Part shown: one piece after another, positions 22,973-32,889 of the stretch
Layout: each line of letters starts with the position of its first letter
How positions within the stretch are numbered: position 1 is the first letter of the stretch
Assembly: GCA_014529385.2 (NCBI GenBank)
Contig: CM043968.1
Coordinates: 25,050,513-25,114,512, forward strand
Direction: 5' to 3'
Length of the DNA: 64,000 nt
DNA from: Adiantum capillus-veneris
Taxonomy: Eukaryota; Streptophyta; Polypodiopsida; Polypodiales; Pteridaceae
Translations under genes and position numbers: made by a program
Notes under the pieces: model-generated
Told to the model about the DNA's origin: nothing
Database searches by the model: none
What the model saw: only the letters and a program-made list of their open reading frames with translations

Positions 22973-23610
22973 TCCAAGAATCTTCAATTGGTTGCAGGAA
23001 GGTTGTATCAATTGGGAAATGATCATGTTTTACGACTATGCATCAATCCTGAGGAATATAATATATATCTGTGCGAAGCACATGTTCAGGAATGTGCATT
23101 TCATCGTTCAAGAAGGAACACATATAGGAATTTGTTACAATTGGGAGTCTATTGGCCAGGAATGAAAGAAAGCGTACATGAATATGTCACTGTATGTATT
23201 GTATGTTCCTCAAAACCGCCAGCAGAGTATTCAACATTATATCAGATAATGATCGCTCCGGAATGGAGTCAGTATATTGTTGAATATCTCACAAATAGAA
23301 CTTTCCCAGAAGGAACGTCAAAAGCTCGTCAGAAATCTGTAGAGACAGAAGCTAGAGATTACACTTTAATAGGAGATCAACTCTATAAGAGAGGTAGAGA
23401 CAACCAGCTTAGGATTTGCGCATCAGAGTCTGAGTATGTGATAATCCTGGAGCAAGCTCATGGAGGAGTAGGTGGAGGCCATTTCTCAGGTGATAAGACA
23501 GCAAAACTTGTCTTAGCCGCAGGAATATGGTGGCCAACATTACATATGGACGCTGAGGAATACGTTAAACGGTGTGATGACTGTCAGCAGATCAAAATAC
23601 CACTTAAAAG
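22868..23610 (+). other. Element B tandemly duplicated integrase zinc-binding module
   Basis: Two copies of a module of about 120 residues stand in tandem. Copy 1 (about 22868-23218) runs from PKWSQNVISLL through GRLYQLGNDHVLRLC, an H-x6-H pair and CIVC. Copy 2 (about 23245-23610) runs from PEWSQYIVEYL through DQLYKRGRDNQLRIC, an H-x6-H pair and CDDC. Copy 1 holds the stop at 22970. Element C has the same duplication; element A has one copy. Gypsy integrases normally have one such H2C2 module before the catalytic core. Confidence 0.85.
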
Positions 23611-24640
23611 AGATGATATGCCGCTTAGACCAATGATGGAGGCAAGAGCTTTTGCAAAATGGGGGATTGATTATGTCGGACCCATTTCACCTCCTGCCTA
23701 TAAGACTCATGCACAATACATTGTTGTGGCTACAGACTATCTAACAAAGTGGGTCGAAGCAAAGGCAACTCAAAAAGCGGATGCCAGGACCACGGAACAA
23801 TTTCTATATGAATACGTCTTTGTACGATATGGATTGCCAATAGAAATTGTGAGTGATTGAGGCACACATTTTATAAATGAAGTGATAAAGATCCTTCTAG
23901 ATGAATTCATGGTAATCCATAGGAAATCAGCCCCGTATCATCCACAAGCAAACGGACAAGCTGAAGCAACAAACAAAACCATATGCACGGTCCTTACGAA
24001 GATTGTATCTGAGTCGAGAACTGACTGGGACCAGAAGTTGCATTCAACATTATGGGCATATAGGGTAGCATATAAAACATCAATAGGAACGACCCCGTAT
24101 AACATGGTTTTTGGGCTAAATGCTATCTTACCAATAGAATTCTTGATTTCAACCTTAAGGGTGGCTAAGGATCTAGAGTGGACAGGGCATGAGCTTTCTG
24201 ATAGAATAGATGACCTGGAAAAGCTAGACGAGCTTCGCCTAAAAGCAGTAGCTTCTATCTACGCTCAAAAAAGGCGACAAAAGGAATTTTTTGATAAGCA
24301 TGTGCAGACTAAAGAGTTTAAGGTTGGGGACTATGTCCTAGTTTACACTCTGAAACAGCATGCTAAGAAACTTAAAAAGCGAGGGATGGGACCTCTGGTG
24401 ATTAAAGATCTATCACCAAGTGGAGCCGTCAAGCTTGCTACATTAGACGGAGAAGAAATGCCCAATTGGATTAGTGGATGCAGAGTGAAAAAGTATCTTT
24501 TGCCGCTAACCCAAGACATGCTTCTCAAAATACATCAAGAAAAGCTGCGTGTCCAGAAAAAGAAAAAGATTGTGGAGGAAGCGCAAGCCGAGGCGAAGGA
24601 AAGAATGGAGAAAAGAAGACTACTGCGTCAAAAACAGCGC
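22973..24640 (+). pseudogene. pol: Element B integrase, one internal stop
   Basis: The frame of the gag-pol stretch continues after the TAA at 22970. It covers the rest of the first zinc module, the second zinc module and the catalytic core, with KWGIDYVGPI near 23660, PIEIVSD then GTHF near 23855, and HPQANGQAEATNK near 23940. The C-terminal domain has GMGPLVIKDLSPSG near 24390. A TGA at 23858 sits exactly between the second catalytic Asp region and GTHF, where element C has an arginine codon; a CGA to TGA change explains it. This would join cDNA to host DNA. The zinc module duplication is described separately. Confidence 0.92.
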
Positions 24641-25786
24641 AATGAAGGAGCAATACGAATAAACGCAGTTAGTATAACAGAAATGGATAATGACAAAGAA
24701 GAACCCATCATTGAATACAAAGTAGGAACCAACCAAATCAAAGCTAGAGCACTATTGGATTCAGGAGCTCAAACTAACCTACTTTCACTCAGTTTGTATA
24801 GACAATTGACAAATGACACTAAATTACAAACTGCCAAGCAAGAGTTAAAGAGTTACTCTGAGAATTCAATCAAAACTGTCGGATGCACAGTTTTACATAT
24901 ACAGATTAACCAGTATGTGTATCCTCATATGTTTTACGTGGTTGAAGACCAAGCTACACAACATCCATTATTGCTAGGACAACCATGGCAGAAGCAGTAC
25001 AATGCAATGATTGACTGGAATTTTAAATCAGTGCTTATCAAATACGAAGGTGAAAGTCAATCAGTTAAGTTCACCAAAGGAGCAGAGCCAACTCCAAGGG
25101 AAGAATCCAAGCACAAAGGTAAACAACAACTAGAGAAAAAGAAGAAGCAATGGCAACCAAAAGTTTCTATACAACTGGATTGCTCTTCGACGAGGAACTC
25201 TCAACAGTGGAAATGGAAGACAAGCAATAATATAACAGCTCAACCTTGGGAAAAAACGGAGTCAAAGTTGGTATGGAGACCAAAAAAGGTTGTGACAGAG
25301 GAAACAAAGGTGGAAAACAGAGTCTTCAATACCAGACAACAGAGTGATTCCAAACAATCAAGGACAGTGAAACAGATCTGGATTCCAAAGAAGTTCATGA
25401 CGGCACAAAGCTATAGCAAGCAAATTTGGATCCCAAAGATTTGTAAACAGGAACTCCTTTCAGTACAATCCACGGAAACTCCTAGGTATTTCAAGGCGAG
25501 GAAATCAACACAAAGAACAAAGCAGGTTTGGGTCGCAAAGAGTTTGTGGCAAGCACAAGCGAAGCGGAAGCGGATTTGGATTGTGCAAAAGAACAACAAG
25601 GTAAAGAAGAATCCATCTACTGATTCTACTACCGCAGTGCCAAAACCAACCCAAAACCCGACCACCAATCCTTCAATCAAACAAAGAGCAGCTTTATTGG
25701 AAAGACTGTTGTATCATCGCTCTACAATTGCAGTGGGAACTTATGACCAAAACAACTACAATGCTTCGCCCATAGAAAATTCATAG
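24641..25786 (+). CDS. Element B second retropepsin-like domain and W-x-P-K tail
   Basis: Part of the same frame as integrase, ending TAG at 25784. Residues coded at about 24690-25050 form a retropepsin-like unit: ALLDSGAQTNLLSLSLYRQL with the D-S-G triad at 24758, and HPLLLGQPWQKQYNAMIDW near 24965 as the second conserved segment. The tail (25060-25786) is lysine and tryptophan rich, with repeats such as VWRPKK, QIWIPKK, QIWIPKI, QVWVAKS and RIWIVQK. Element C has matching repeats. The tail could bind nucleic acid or a partner; this is inference. The domain might be an enzyme acting late, or a non-catalytic copy of the first protease. Confidence 0.8.
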   Translation, partial: NEGAIRINAVSITEMDNDKEEPIIEYKVGTNQIKARALLDSGAQTNLLSLSLYRQLTNDTKLQTAKQELKSYSENSIKTVGCTVLHIQINQYVYPHMFYVVEDQATQHPLLLGQPWQKQYNAMIDWNFKSVLIKYEGESQSVKFTKGAEPTPREESKHKGKQQLEKKKKQWQPKVSIQLDCSSTRNSQQWKWKTSNNITAQPWEKTESKLVWRPKKVVTEETKVENRVFNTRQQSDSKQSRTVKQIWIPKKFMTAQSYSKQIWIPKICKQELLSVQSTETPRYFKARKSTQRTKQVWVAKSLWQAQAKRKRIWIVQKNNKVKKNPSTDSTTAVPKPTQNPTTNPSIKQRAALLERLLYHRSTIAVGTYDQNNYNASPIENS

Positions 25787-25808
25787 TCATCCAGGAGGAC
25801 TCAGACTA

Positions 25809-25821
25809 GGAGGGGGGGAGG
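25809..25821 (+). promoter_or_regulatory. Internal polypurine tract after pol
   Basis: GGAGGGGGGGAG at 25809-25820 is identical to the 12 bases of the element's own 3' polypurine tract (31933-31944). It lies 23 bases after the pol stop codon. It could prime extra plus-strand synthesis or mark an ancestral 3' end. Confidence 0.6.
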
Positions 25822-27443
25822 TATACAGGTATACAGGAGCTACAAAGCAGCTACAAGCGACAAAAACAAGAAAAACAAAAATTATATTACAATGGCAGTG
25901 TCTTACATGATTTTGTAATTTTTATGTTTGATTGCGGATATTGATAATATTTATACCCTTATATACCTTGTTTTGCAACAAGAAGAGATCAAATGATGAA
26001 TTTGGGTCTCTAGACGTGTAAATATCACTAAATAAGAGTGTGTTTGGAGCTAAAAAGTGGAAAAAAGTGGTAATCCAAGTCCAGAAATCACAAATAAGTG
26101 TATATTCATATACACAGGGTTACCAGCTATTTATTGTGTATGTTTGGAATTTTTTGGCTTCAATTTGCTATTTTTCTTTATTTTTTATGATTTTCTTAAT
26201 AAAAGTAAAAGAAAAATAAAAAAGCAGGTGAAACGAGATCAGAAAAAAGAAAAGAATAGATGGTGATGATCCTAATGATAAGGGCAACCCATGGTAAAAA
26301 TTGAGTATAATTCGGGAAAAGTTGCGGGAAACCCGAAATGACAGAATTTTGGCAAAGTGGACAGATTTCTCAGAAACAGGTCAAACGGAGTCCAAATTGA
26401 GAATTTTCAAATCGTAAAGTGCATTTCACGACGAGATAGGAGCACATGTCAAATTTGGTAACAAGTGATCCGAGAAGTCCGAAGTTAAGTATTTTTCACA
26501 TCACTTTCAAGCTCATTTCCACTATTACCTTCTTGGAGAGAGCAAAAAGCACACAGGAGCATCCAACCTTCTACAGCCTTCTACGACTGCTACGAGAGCT
26601 CAGAGGACACCAGACATGAGAGGTAGACTCGTTGCCATAAGCTTTTGATGCTTATCGTTAACTTTTGTCGCGAAAACTGACCAAAACCAAGAAACAAGAG
26701 CAGACGGGGAATGGGGAAGAATGCTAGGTAGGGGCACAAACGCCTAACCAAACCTTGCAAGAACTTATAGGTGGGTTACCCTAGTATAGAAGATGGGTTT
26801 CTAACACTCAAAGCTCGAGAAAGAACGACTAGAAAAACCCTAGGTCAACAAAGCCTGCAAGAGGCAAACAGGAAAAAGTTGTCGAAATGACACGAAACTT
26901 CACAGGAAGTTCAACCACATCAAGGACAATGCAACCATAGAGTATCTCCAGGTTTGGACCACCAAAAGTAGGTCGGAACAACCATTTCGGCTGCGGACAC
27001 TCGGCTGCGGACACACAAAGCGTCATTTTGGCATAACGACTGAAATTGACGACCGAATGAAATGAAACTTCACAAGCAGCTTCAAATATACATGGATGAC
27101 TTATGTTTGCAAGCAAAACCCAAAAGAAAGCTGATTCACTTACCGATGGTGAAAAAGACGCTTTCGGGCAACCAAATGGAGAAAGATGGAGAACGGGGAG
27201 CCAAAGTCAAGTTCAACCAAATAGATGGCTTCACAACATATCCAATGAGCTGGAAATGCAACTCTCGAGAAGAAAAGTTGAAGAAATTCAACTCCAAGGC
27301 AAAAAGATGACTTCGGAGACTGAAATGCCTATAAGGGGGCTTTTTAGCTAAATTGATGACTTTTTAAGTTGAAAACTAGTTAGCAGGGCTTAGGGCACTA
27401 GCACAAAGCATTCTTTGCACAAAAAGACCAACATTTCAAGAAA

Positions 27444-28453
27444 AGACATCATACGCGTATGATGTCTCACAGCATGAATTTCACATCCATTTCAACATTT
27501 GAGTGCATAGCCTCATTCCACATGTTAATCACATCCTATGAACCAAGTATCATGAGAATTGGAGTTAGAAAACCCAAGGAAAACCAAAAAGACGCAAATT
27601 AGGCCATAAAATTGATTTTTGGTCCTAATTTTGTCAAAATAACTCCAAACTCAATGAAACTTTGTAGGATTGTTGATTAACACATCTACAAGCTATCTGG
27701 AACCAAAAAGCACCATTTTGACACAAAAGACATCATACGCGTATGATGTCTATTTGCACTTACAGAGCCAAAACTGCTCATTTGTCATCATACATCCATT
27801 ATATATATCTAATACATGCTACATATGAAATTTGGAACCATTTGGTCAAGTGGATCACCCCATTAGCCCAATTGAGGGAAAATCCTTCATCTAAAGCCTA
27901 TTTTTGGCCCAAATCCAACATCTCAAGTCCAAACCAAGATTTAAGTAGAGACAGTCCTTCACTAGTACATGGGGAGTCCACAGAACCAATCCCATGCAAA
28001 ATTGATGAAAAAGACATCATACGCGTATGATGTCTCCAGAGCCATTTTTAGCCCAAAATCTATCCAAACTTCATAAATCCACTGAATAAGCCTATCTAAA
28101 GCCAAATCCAAGCTTATAGAGAAATTTGGTCCAAAAATACACTAAAAGACATCATACGCGTATGATGTCTCACTATGTGATTTTGGCACCTCAGGGCTTC
28201 AACCACCAAACAGAAGTGATCTACATGCCATTTGAAAGTGAACCACCAAGTTTTATCCAATTTGGATCATAAAATCCAATTCCCTTTCAAAATTTTTCCA
28301 AGAGCCAGAACTGGACTAAACTGGCCAAAACTTGACCAAATGGGATCCAAACTCAAATCCAAGCATATGATACTCATATGTACACTATCAGCTACAAGCA
28401 CAACCAATATGAAGTCATTTTGACACAAAAGACATCATACGCGTATGATGTCT
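27444..28453 (+). repeat. Palindrome array in element B 3' spacer
   Basis: Five perfect 24-bp palindromes (half-site AGACATCATACG) begin at 27444, 27728, 28012, 28147 and 28430. Steps are 284, 284, 135 and 283 bp. Flanks are also partly alike: TTTTGACACAAA precedes the copies at 27728 and 28430. The block is therefore a diverged tandem repeat whose palindrome is better kept than its surroundings. Confidence 0.95.
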
Positions 28454-28619
28454 CCAGCATGATTTTGAGCCCATTTTGCATATTTTTTCACCTACCTTGC
28501 ATCCTTAGGCCCTGAATAGCTCATGTTTCAATTTTCAAGTCATTTGAATAGTTAAAAGCTTCATTTCGGCTTTCAGTACTAAAAAGACGCTAACTTCTGA
28601 AATTGGAGTTACAGGATCC

Positions 28620-31600
28620 ATAGATTCCGCCAAGTCATCGGCAACGAAGAGAAAAAGACCGACAATCAAAGATGCTCTTGCAGAAGCAGAACCCTTTGAC
28701 ATTCCAGCAGAAACCCTCAAGCCAACCAAAACTTGGGTGGAGGAAGCAGTATTGGAGAAAGAGGGAATAAAGATATACCAGGGGACTTTCAGAGATCCTC
28801 AAGGGCAAGCGGTGGATGTACCGATGATCCCACAGGAATTGGTAGACTATAGCAGGTCAGAAGACATCAGCAGGTACCTAGAAAGGGCAGACTTGCACAA
28901 TTTCTTCACCTCGAGACCATCAGGTGTGGATACAAGAAGAGTGTACGAGTTGGCAACATCCATTCAGAAGGATGGAAAAGCCACATTGACAGCCATGGAT
29001 GGAGAGAAAGTTGAAGTACAGATCACTCCGCAGCTCATTGCAGACGCATTGAAGCTGCACAACAAAGGGAGCTTGGTCAGGGAAAGAAGGGAGGCCATAG
29101 AGGTCTATGGGTCCAAGAAGCAAAATGCAACCTATGGAGATATGGCGGACCCAAGAGCGGCAACCCTTTGCCGACTGTACAACCAGTTTCTCCATGTTTG
29201 CAGTAAGAGACCGCAAAAGTATACGACACCACCCCATGCCATTGCGACCACCATCACATGGGCATTAAAGAGCAATATGCCAAAAGAGGTGAATTACGCT
29301 CAACACATCCACGAGCAAGTAATTTCCATGCACAACGAGAAGCCAAAGTACATAGGAGGAGCGGAAATTCTGACAAGAATAGCTTATGAAGCTATTGGAG
29401 CTAGAGATCAGTGGCCAAAGGTTCCCTCCCAGAATGAGTGGCTTAGAGAAGCCGACGAGGAGGAAGAACAGCCCGAAGTATCCAAGAGGGCATCCACAAG
29501 AGCACGCCGGAAACTAGAAGTAGTTTCAGAACCTGCAGAGGATGTGGACGAGCCGCTTAAGAAGAAAGTAAAGAAGAAGGTTGCTCCCAAGCAAACCAAA
29601 AGTCAGAAAGCGGCAAGAATGGAAAGACTAGTGGAGCAGTTTAGAGCAGAAAGAGCTCTAAAGGGTGACTTTGAAGAAAAGTGGGTGCCAGACCCCACTA
29701 AAGTCGGAACTAGCTCAGCCAGGCCACATATTGATCAATACGATCAATATATCAAAGCTTATGAGGAGTCAGAGGCTATTCTAGAGCAACAACCTGTCGA
29801 GCCATACACTGAAGAGGAGGTACAACAATTAAAAGCTGAGCTGAAAAAAGACGACAAGGGGAAAAGGAAAGTAGATGAGTCTACTAAGCCTCAAGAGATA
29901 GACGGGCAAGCCGACAAAGGGAAATCCAAGGAAGCTGAGGACAGATATCCCTCTATGACTGATGTACCAAGCCCGAAGAAGACGGAAAAAATTGTGGAGG
30001 AAACCACAGTAGAGGTGGACACAGAGGATTTGGAAAAGCCAGAGGCCGAGACCAAAGAAAAGAAGATAGATCCAGTTCAGCAAAAGAGAAATGATTATGA
30101 GGATCTGGTAGCTATAGGATACACTGAAGAAGAGTCCCTTGAGGCAGTTTATGGGATCACACTACAAAAACAAGATAAACGGAGAGGGATGGAGGAAAAG
30201 ACAGAGAGTAAAAAAGAAAGTGAAGAGAAACTGGACGAACCGAACGTACTAGAAGAGCCAAAGCCAATGGAGGTGGTGGCAGAAAGATCTTTAGAGTTGA
30301 CAGATGAAGATGAAAAAGACATGCACATAGTGCATGAACTGCTCAGCAAGATAAAAGAAAGATCCAAGGCAAAGGAAGTAGAGATGGAGACAGCCAAACA
30401 AAGGGAAGCGGAGTTGCAGAGGAAATTAGAGAATGCTATGACTGAATCTAAAAGTCATAAAGCATCACTCTATGAAGCGGAAAACGAGAGAGATGGCTTG
30501 ATACTTCAGCTAGCCGAGGCTTCAAGAGAAGTAACAAGTGCACAGGAAGCAAGGGAACGGATAGAGGATGACTTGGAGGCGGCTAAGGATGAGCTCATTG
30601 AGCTAAGGGAGAGAGTCGAGCTCCAAGAAAGAACAATCACTAGACTCAGGACTACCCCTTGAGCTAGCAGAGCAGGAACCAAACAAGAGGGAGTTATCAT
30701 ACCAGCTTTGGAAGACCAGGTCCAAAGCTTACAAAGAGAGCTGAGATTAGAGCAAGTGCAAAGGTTGCACATTGCGGAGGGATCATTGGCCGCAGAGGAG
30801 AGGCTCACATTAGAAAATCAAACACTACGGACAGAGAATGAGGCCCTCCGCAAACAGCTCCAAGATCTACAAGAGCAACAAAGAAGAGAGACAGAGACAC
30901 CACACGAAGAATCAGGTGGAGCAGCCATAGAGCTACCAGAAACTGGAGAGGCAACCACAATTGAAGATCCAGCCCCAGCTCAAGAGGTGGTCTCGACTTC
31001 AGGAATCTCTGAAGAAGAAGAAAAAAGGCTCAATGACCAAATAGAAAAGTCAGCAGAGGAGAGTGCCAAGGCGGAAATGGAATGGGAGAGGAGACTCCTA
31101 ATCTCCATTAGACTTCAGGGACTAGACACAAAAGTGCTCCATGAACAGTGGATGCAACCCAGCTTGCCTTTCCCTTTGATGAAATTTGAAGTGCTAAAGA
31201 CGAAAAAGAGAATAGAGGAGGAGCAGTATGTCGCTCTTTACGAAGGCGACATCACAAAGGAGGAACAATCAAAGAAGATAGTAGATTCACAACCTAAATG
31301 GAGGAAAGGTTGGCTGAACAAATACCCAGCCTACCTCATCTACTTGGTGGAGGCACCAAAGGAGATTCGGGAGGATGCAACCTTCTGCCCGGTGCCAAGA
31401 GTCCGAAACTGGAAAGAGCATGGCAGGATTGCATAAAAGAAGCCAAATTGGCTTAATTACCCCAGGATGCCAGGACCAAAGGCAAGAGAGAGAATAGGTA
31501 AAGCCTACATGGTCAAAACCCTAACGGGCACCATCAAGCTCTTTACTAGATCTCCTGACCTTTCGTGTCAGATGCTCAAGAAAATCTGCAGGACTCTCTT

Positions 31601-31895
31601 AGCTTGCATTGAAGTGTTCGCGCCAGAAAAAGCCACGACCTCGAGTCTGCTATCGACGGCCGACACAGTGACTGATATGATGTACGATCTTTCATTGCAG
31701 CCTTCTCTAAAAGTGTTACACCTCCTATACCAAAGGATTATGTTTTTGCCTAGCTTCCACATGCAAACATTCGAAGAAGCTTTCTACACCGGCTTTTTCA
31801 CCCACGAAAGCAAAATATTTGGCCCAACCTTGACCATCGGCAACCTACGATACGAATCACATTTGCAGATGCTCAAGACGACAGGACTTTATTGA
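28620..31895 (+). pseudogene. Element B accessory gene (ORF3), sense strand, 3' of pol
   Basis: A frame of about 1,091 codons lies between pol and the 3' LTR. Element C starts here with ATG; element B has ATA at 28620. Later stops are TGA 30660 and TAA 31434. Regions: basic N-terminus, then at about residues 98-264 a domain with RRVYELATSIQKDGKATL and CSKRPQKYTTPPHAIATTI, resembling PF20167 (putative plant transposon protein). A lysine cluster near 29560 may be a nuclear localisation signal. A UBA-like motif (LVAIGYTEEESLEAVYG near 30100), long coiled coil (30300-30900) and a conserved C-terminal domain (31120-31880, KTLTGTIKLFTRSPDL, EEAFYTGFFTHESK) follow. No signal peptide or membrane helix, so it is not a typical env. 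Function unknown. Confidence 0.88.
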
Positions 31896-31930
31896 CCAAG
31901 CATAAAAGTCATGTCAAGGACGACATGAAC

Positions 31931-31944
31931 GCGGAGGGGGGGAG
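31931..31944 (+). promoter_or_regulatory. Element B 3' polypurine tract
   Basis: GCGGAGGGGGGGAG lies directly before the 3' LTR at 31945, the standard position for plus-strand priming. Confidence 0.9.
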
Positions 31945-32884
31945 TGTTGAGCCAGCAGAGGATCACACCCACATTTTTGCTCACACTCATCATTTTGTAA
32001 CCATTGATTGTAAAAAATGTCTTTCCGACATTAAATTTGATTCGAGCCATTCATTAAGTAACGGGACTCAATTGAGTTTCCAGCTTGTAATCCCGAAGTA
32101 ATTTCACTTGCTGATGTAATTAGTTAGAGATGTTCTCACCTCCAAGGCTGAGGTATATAAGCCAAAGTTTTTGTAACCTAGGGGGATTCAGATTATTAAT
32201 CAAAGTGAGTTTTTGAGCGCCGTGACTGTGTTTGAGAGAGAGTGAGAGAGAGAGAGAGTCTTATCTACTTGCTACGAGAGCTACGGAGCCGCCATTGGAG
32301 AAGCGACACCGCCATTGTGTTAGCAACGGCGAGAGCTACGCACAGATACCAAGAGTGCGCGCTATCGGCTTCTATGTGTGGTAAGTTCCTACGAGCTTCG
32401 GTGTGAGTTTTCTTCCAACTCGTGTGTCGGAATGGAGTGTGCAGCATATCTATAGAACCACAACGAGTAGAGCTACACATTGGTAGCATCGGGGTCAAGT
32501 TTCGATCACCTATATTTTTCGGCCTGTCTTCATACGCGTTTGCCGCACGGAGTGGTTATAGTTTGATTTTGCAGTTCAAGTCTTTAGGGTGTTGTTCTTA
32601 CCTAGTGTATAGACTTCCCCTCTAGTTTGAGATCGATTCAATGATTCTAGATCCTGTTTCGTATAGCATTCGTTCGTAGTAAGGATTTCAGTCACTTGCA
32701 TATTTTAGAACTTAGATTTGATTTCCTTAGTAGTGATTGTCATTAGAAGGTCGAGTAGGTGATTTGACACCCACCTAGTTGTTTCCATGCGCCTGCGGGT
32801 CAAGCTCCGTCCTCGTCTGACAAATTCTGTTGTTGGTTGAGTTCTCGCTATTTAGCTTCCGTTAGCGACGTAACCGCCTTAACA
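31945..32884 (+). repeat. Element B 3' LTR (940 bp)
   Basis: Matches the 5' LTR with about a dozen differences, but carries about 298 bp more (32237-32530). That part starts with a GA-rich run at 32234-32259. The breakpoints in the 5' LTR lie between TGTGTT and TGTCTT, suggesting a deletion between short repeats in the 5' LTR. TATA box at 32154 and CATACGCGT at 32531-32539. Confidence 0.96.
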
Positions 32885-32889
32885 TTTGG
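32885..32889 (+). other. Target-site duplication of element B, right copy (TTTGG)
   Basis: Pairs with GTTGG at 14118-14122, with one base different. Confidence 0.85.

Larger units (their letters stand above)
25787..28619 (+). other. Element B 2.8-kb spacer between pol and accessory gene
   Basis: No supported gene. It begins with a polypurine tract copy at 25809, contains a 23-nt exact copy of the RT catalytic-site coding sequence at 27084-27106, and holds five perfect palindromes from 27444 to 28453. Confidence 0.8.
14123..32884 (+). mobile_element. Element B: full-length 18.8-kb Ty3/gypsy retrotransposon nested in element C
   Basis: It is complete from LTR to LTR with target duplication, primer-binding site, gag-pol, accessory gene and polypurine tract. 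About a dozen substitutions separate the shared 640 bp of the two LTRs by eye, far fewer than in element C, which fits a later insertion. Its pol retains a 1,774-codon intact stretch. Remaining damage is small: a stop and a frameshift in gag, two stops in integrase, and a lost start codon and two stops in the accessory gene. It is probably not autonomous now, but its organisation is easy to read and serves as the reference for the lineage. Confidence 0.97.

Noticed and set aside
27062-27310. Open frames around the YMDD-coding 23-mer in the spacer as a second RT
   Set aside because: Only 23 bases match; no other RT motif is present on either side.
15303-28453. Palindromes as transposon ends or terminators
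   Set aside because: They occur many times inside one element without flanking duplications, and plant genes do not use hairpin terminators of that type.
28620-31895. Accessory gene as an envelope gene
   Set aside because: No signal peptide, no membrane helix and no cleavage site are visible, and the protein is charged and coiled.
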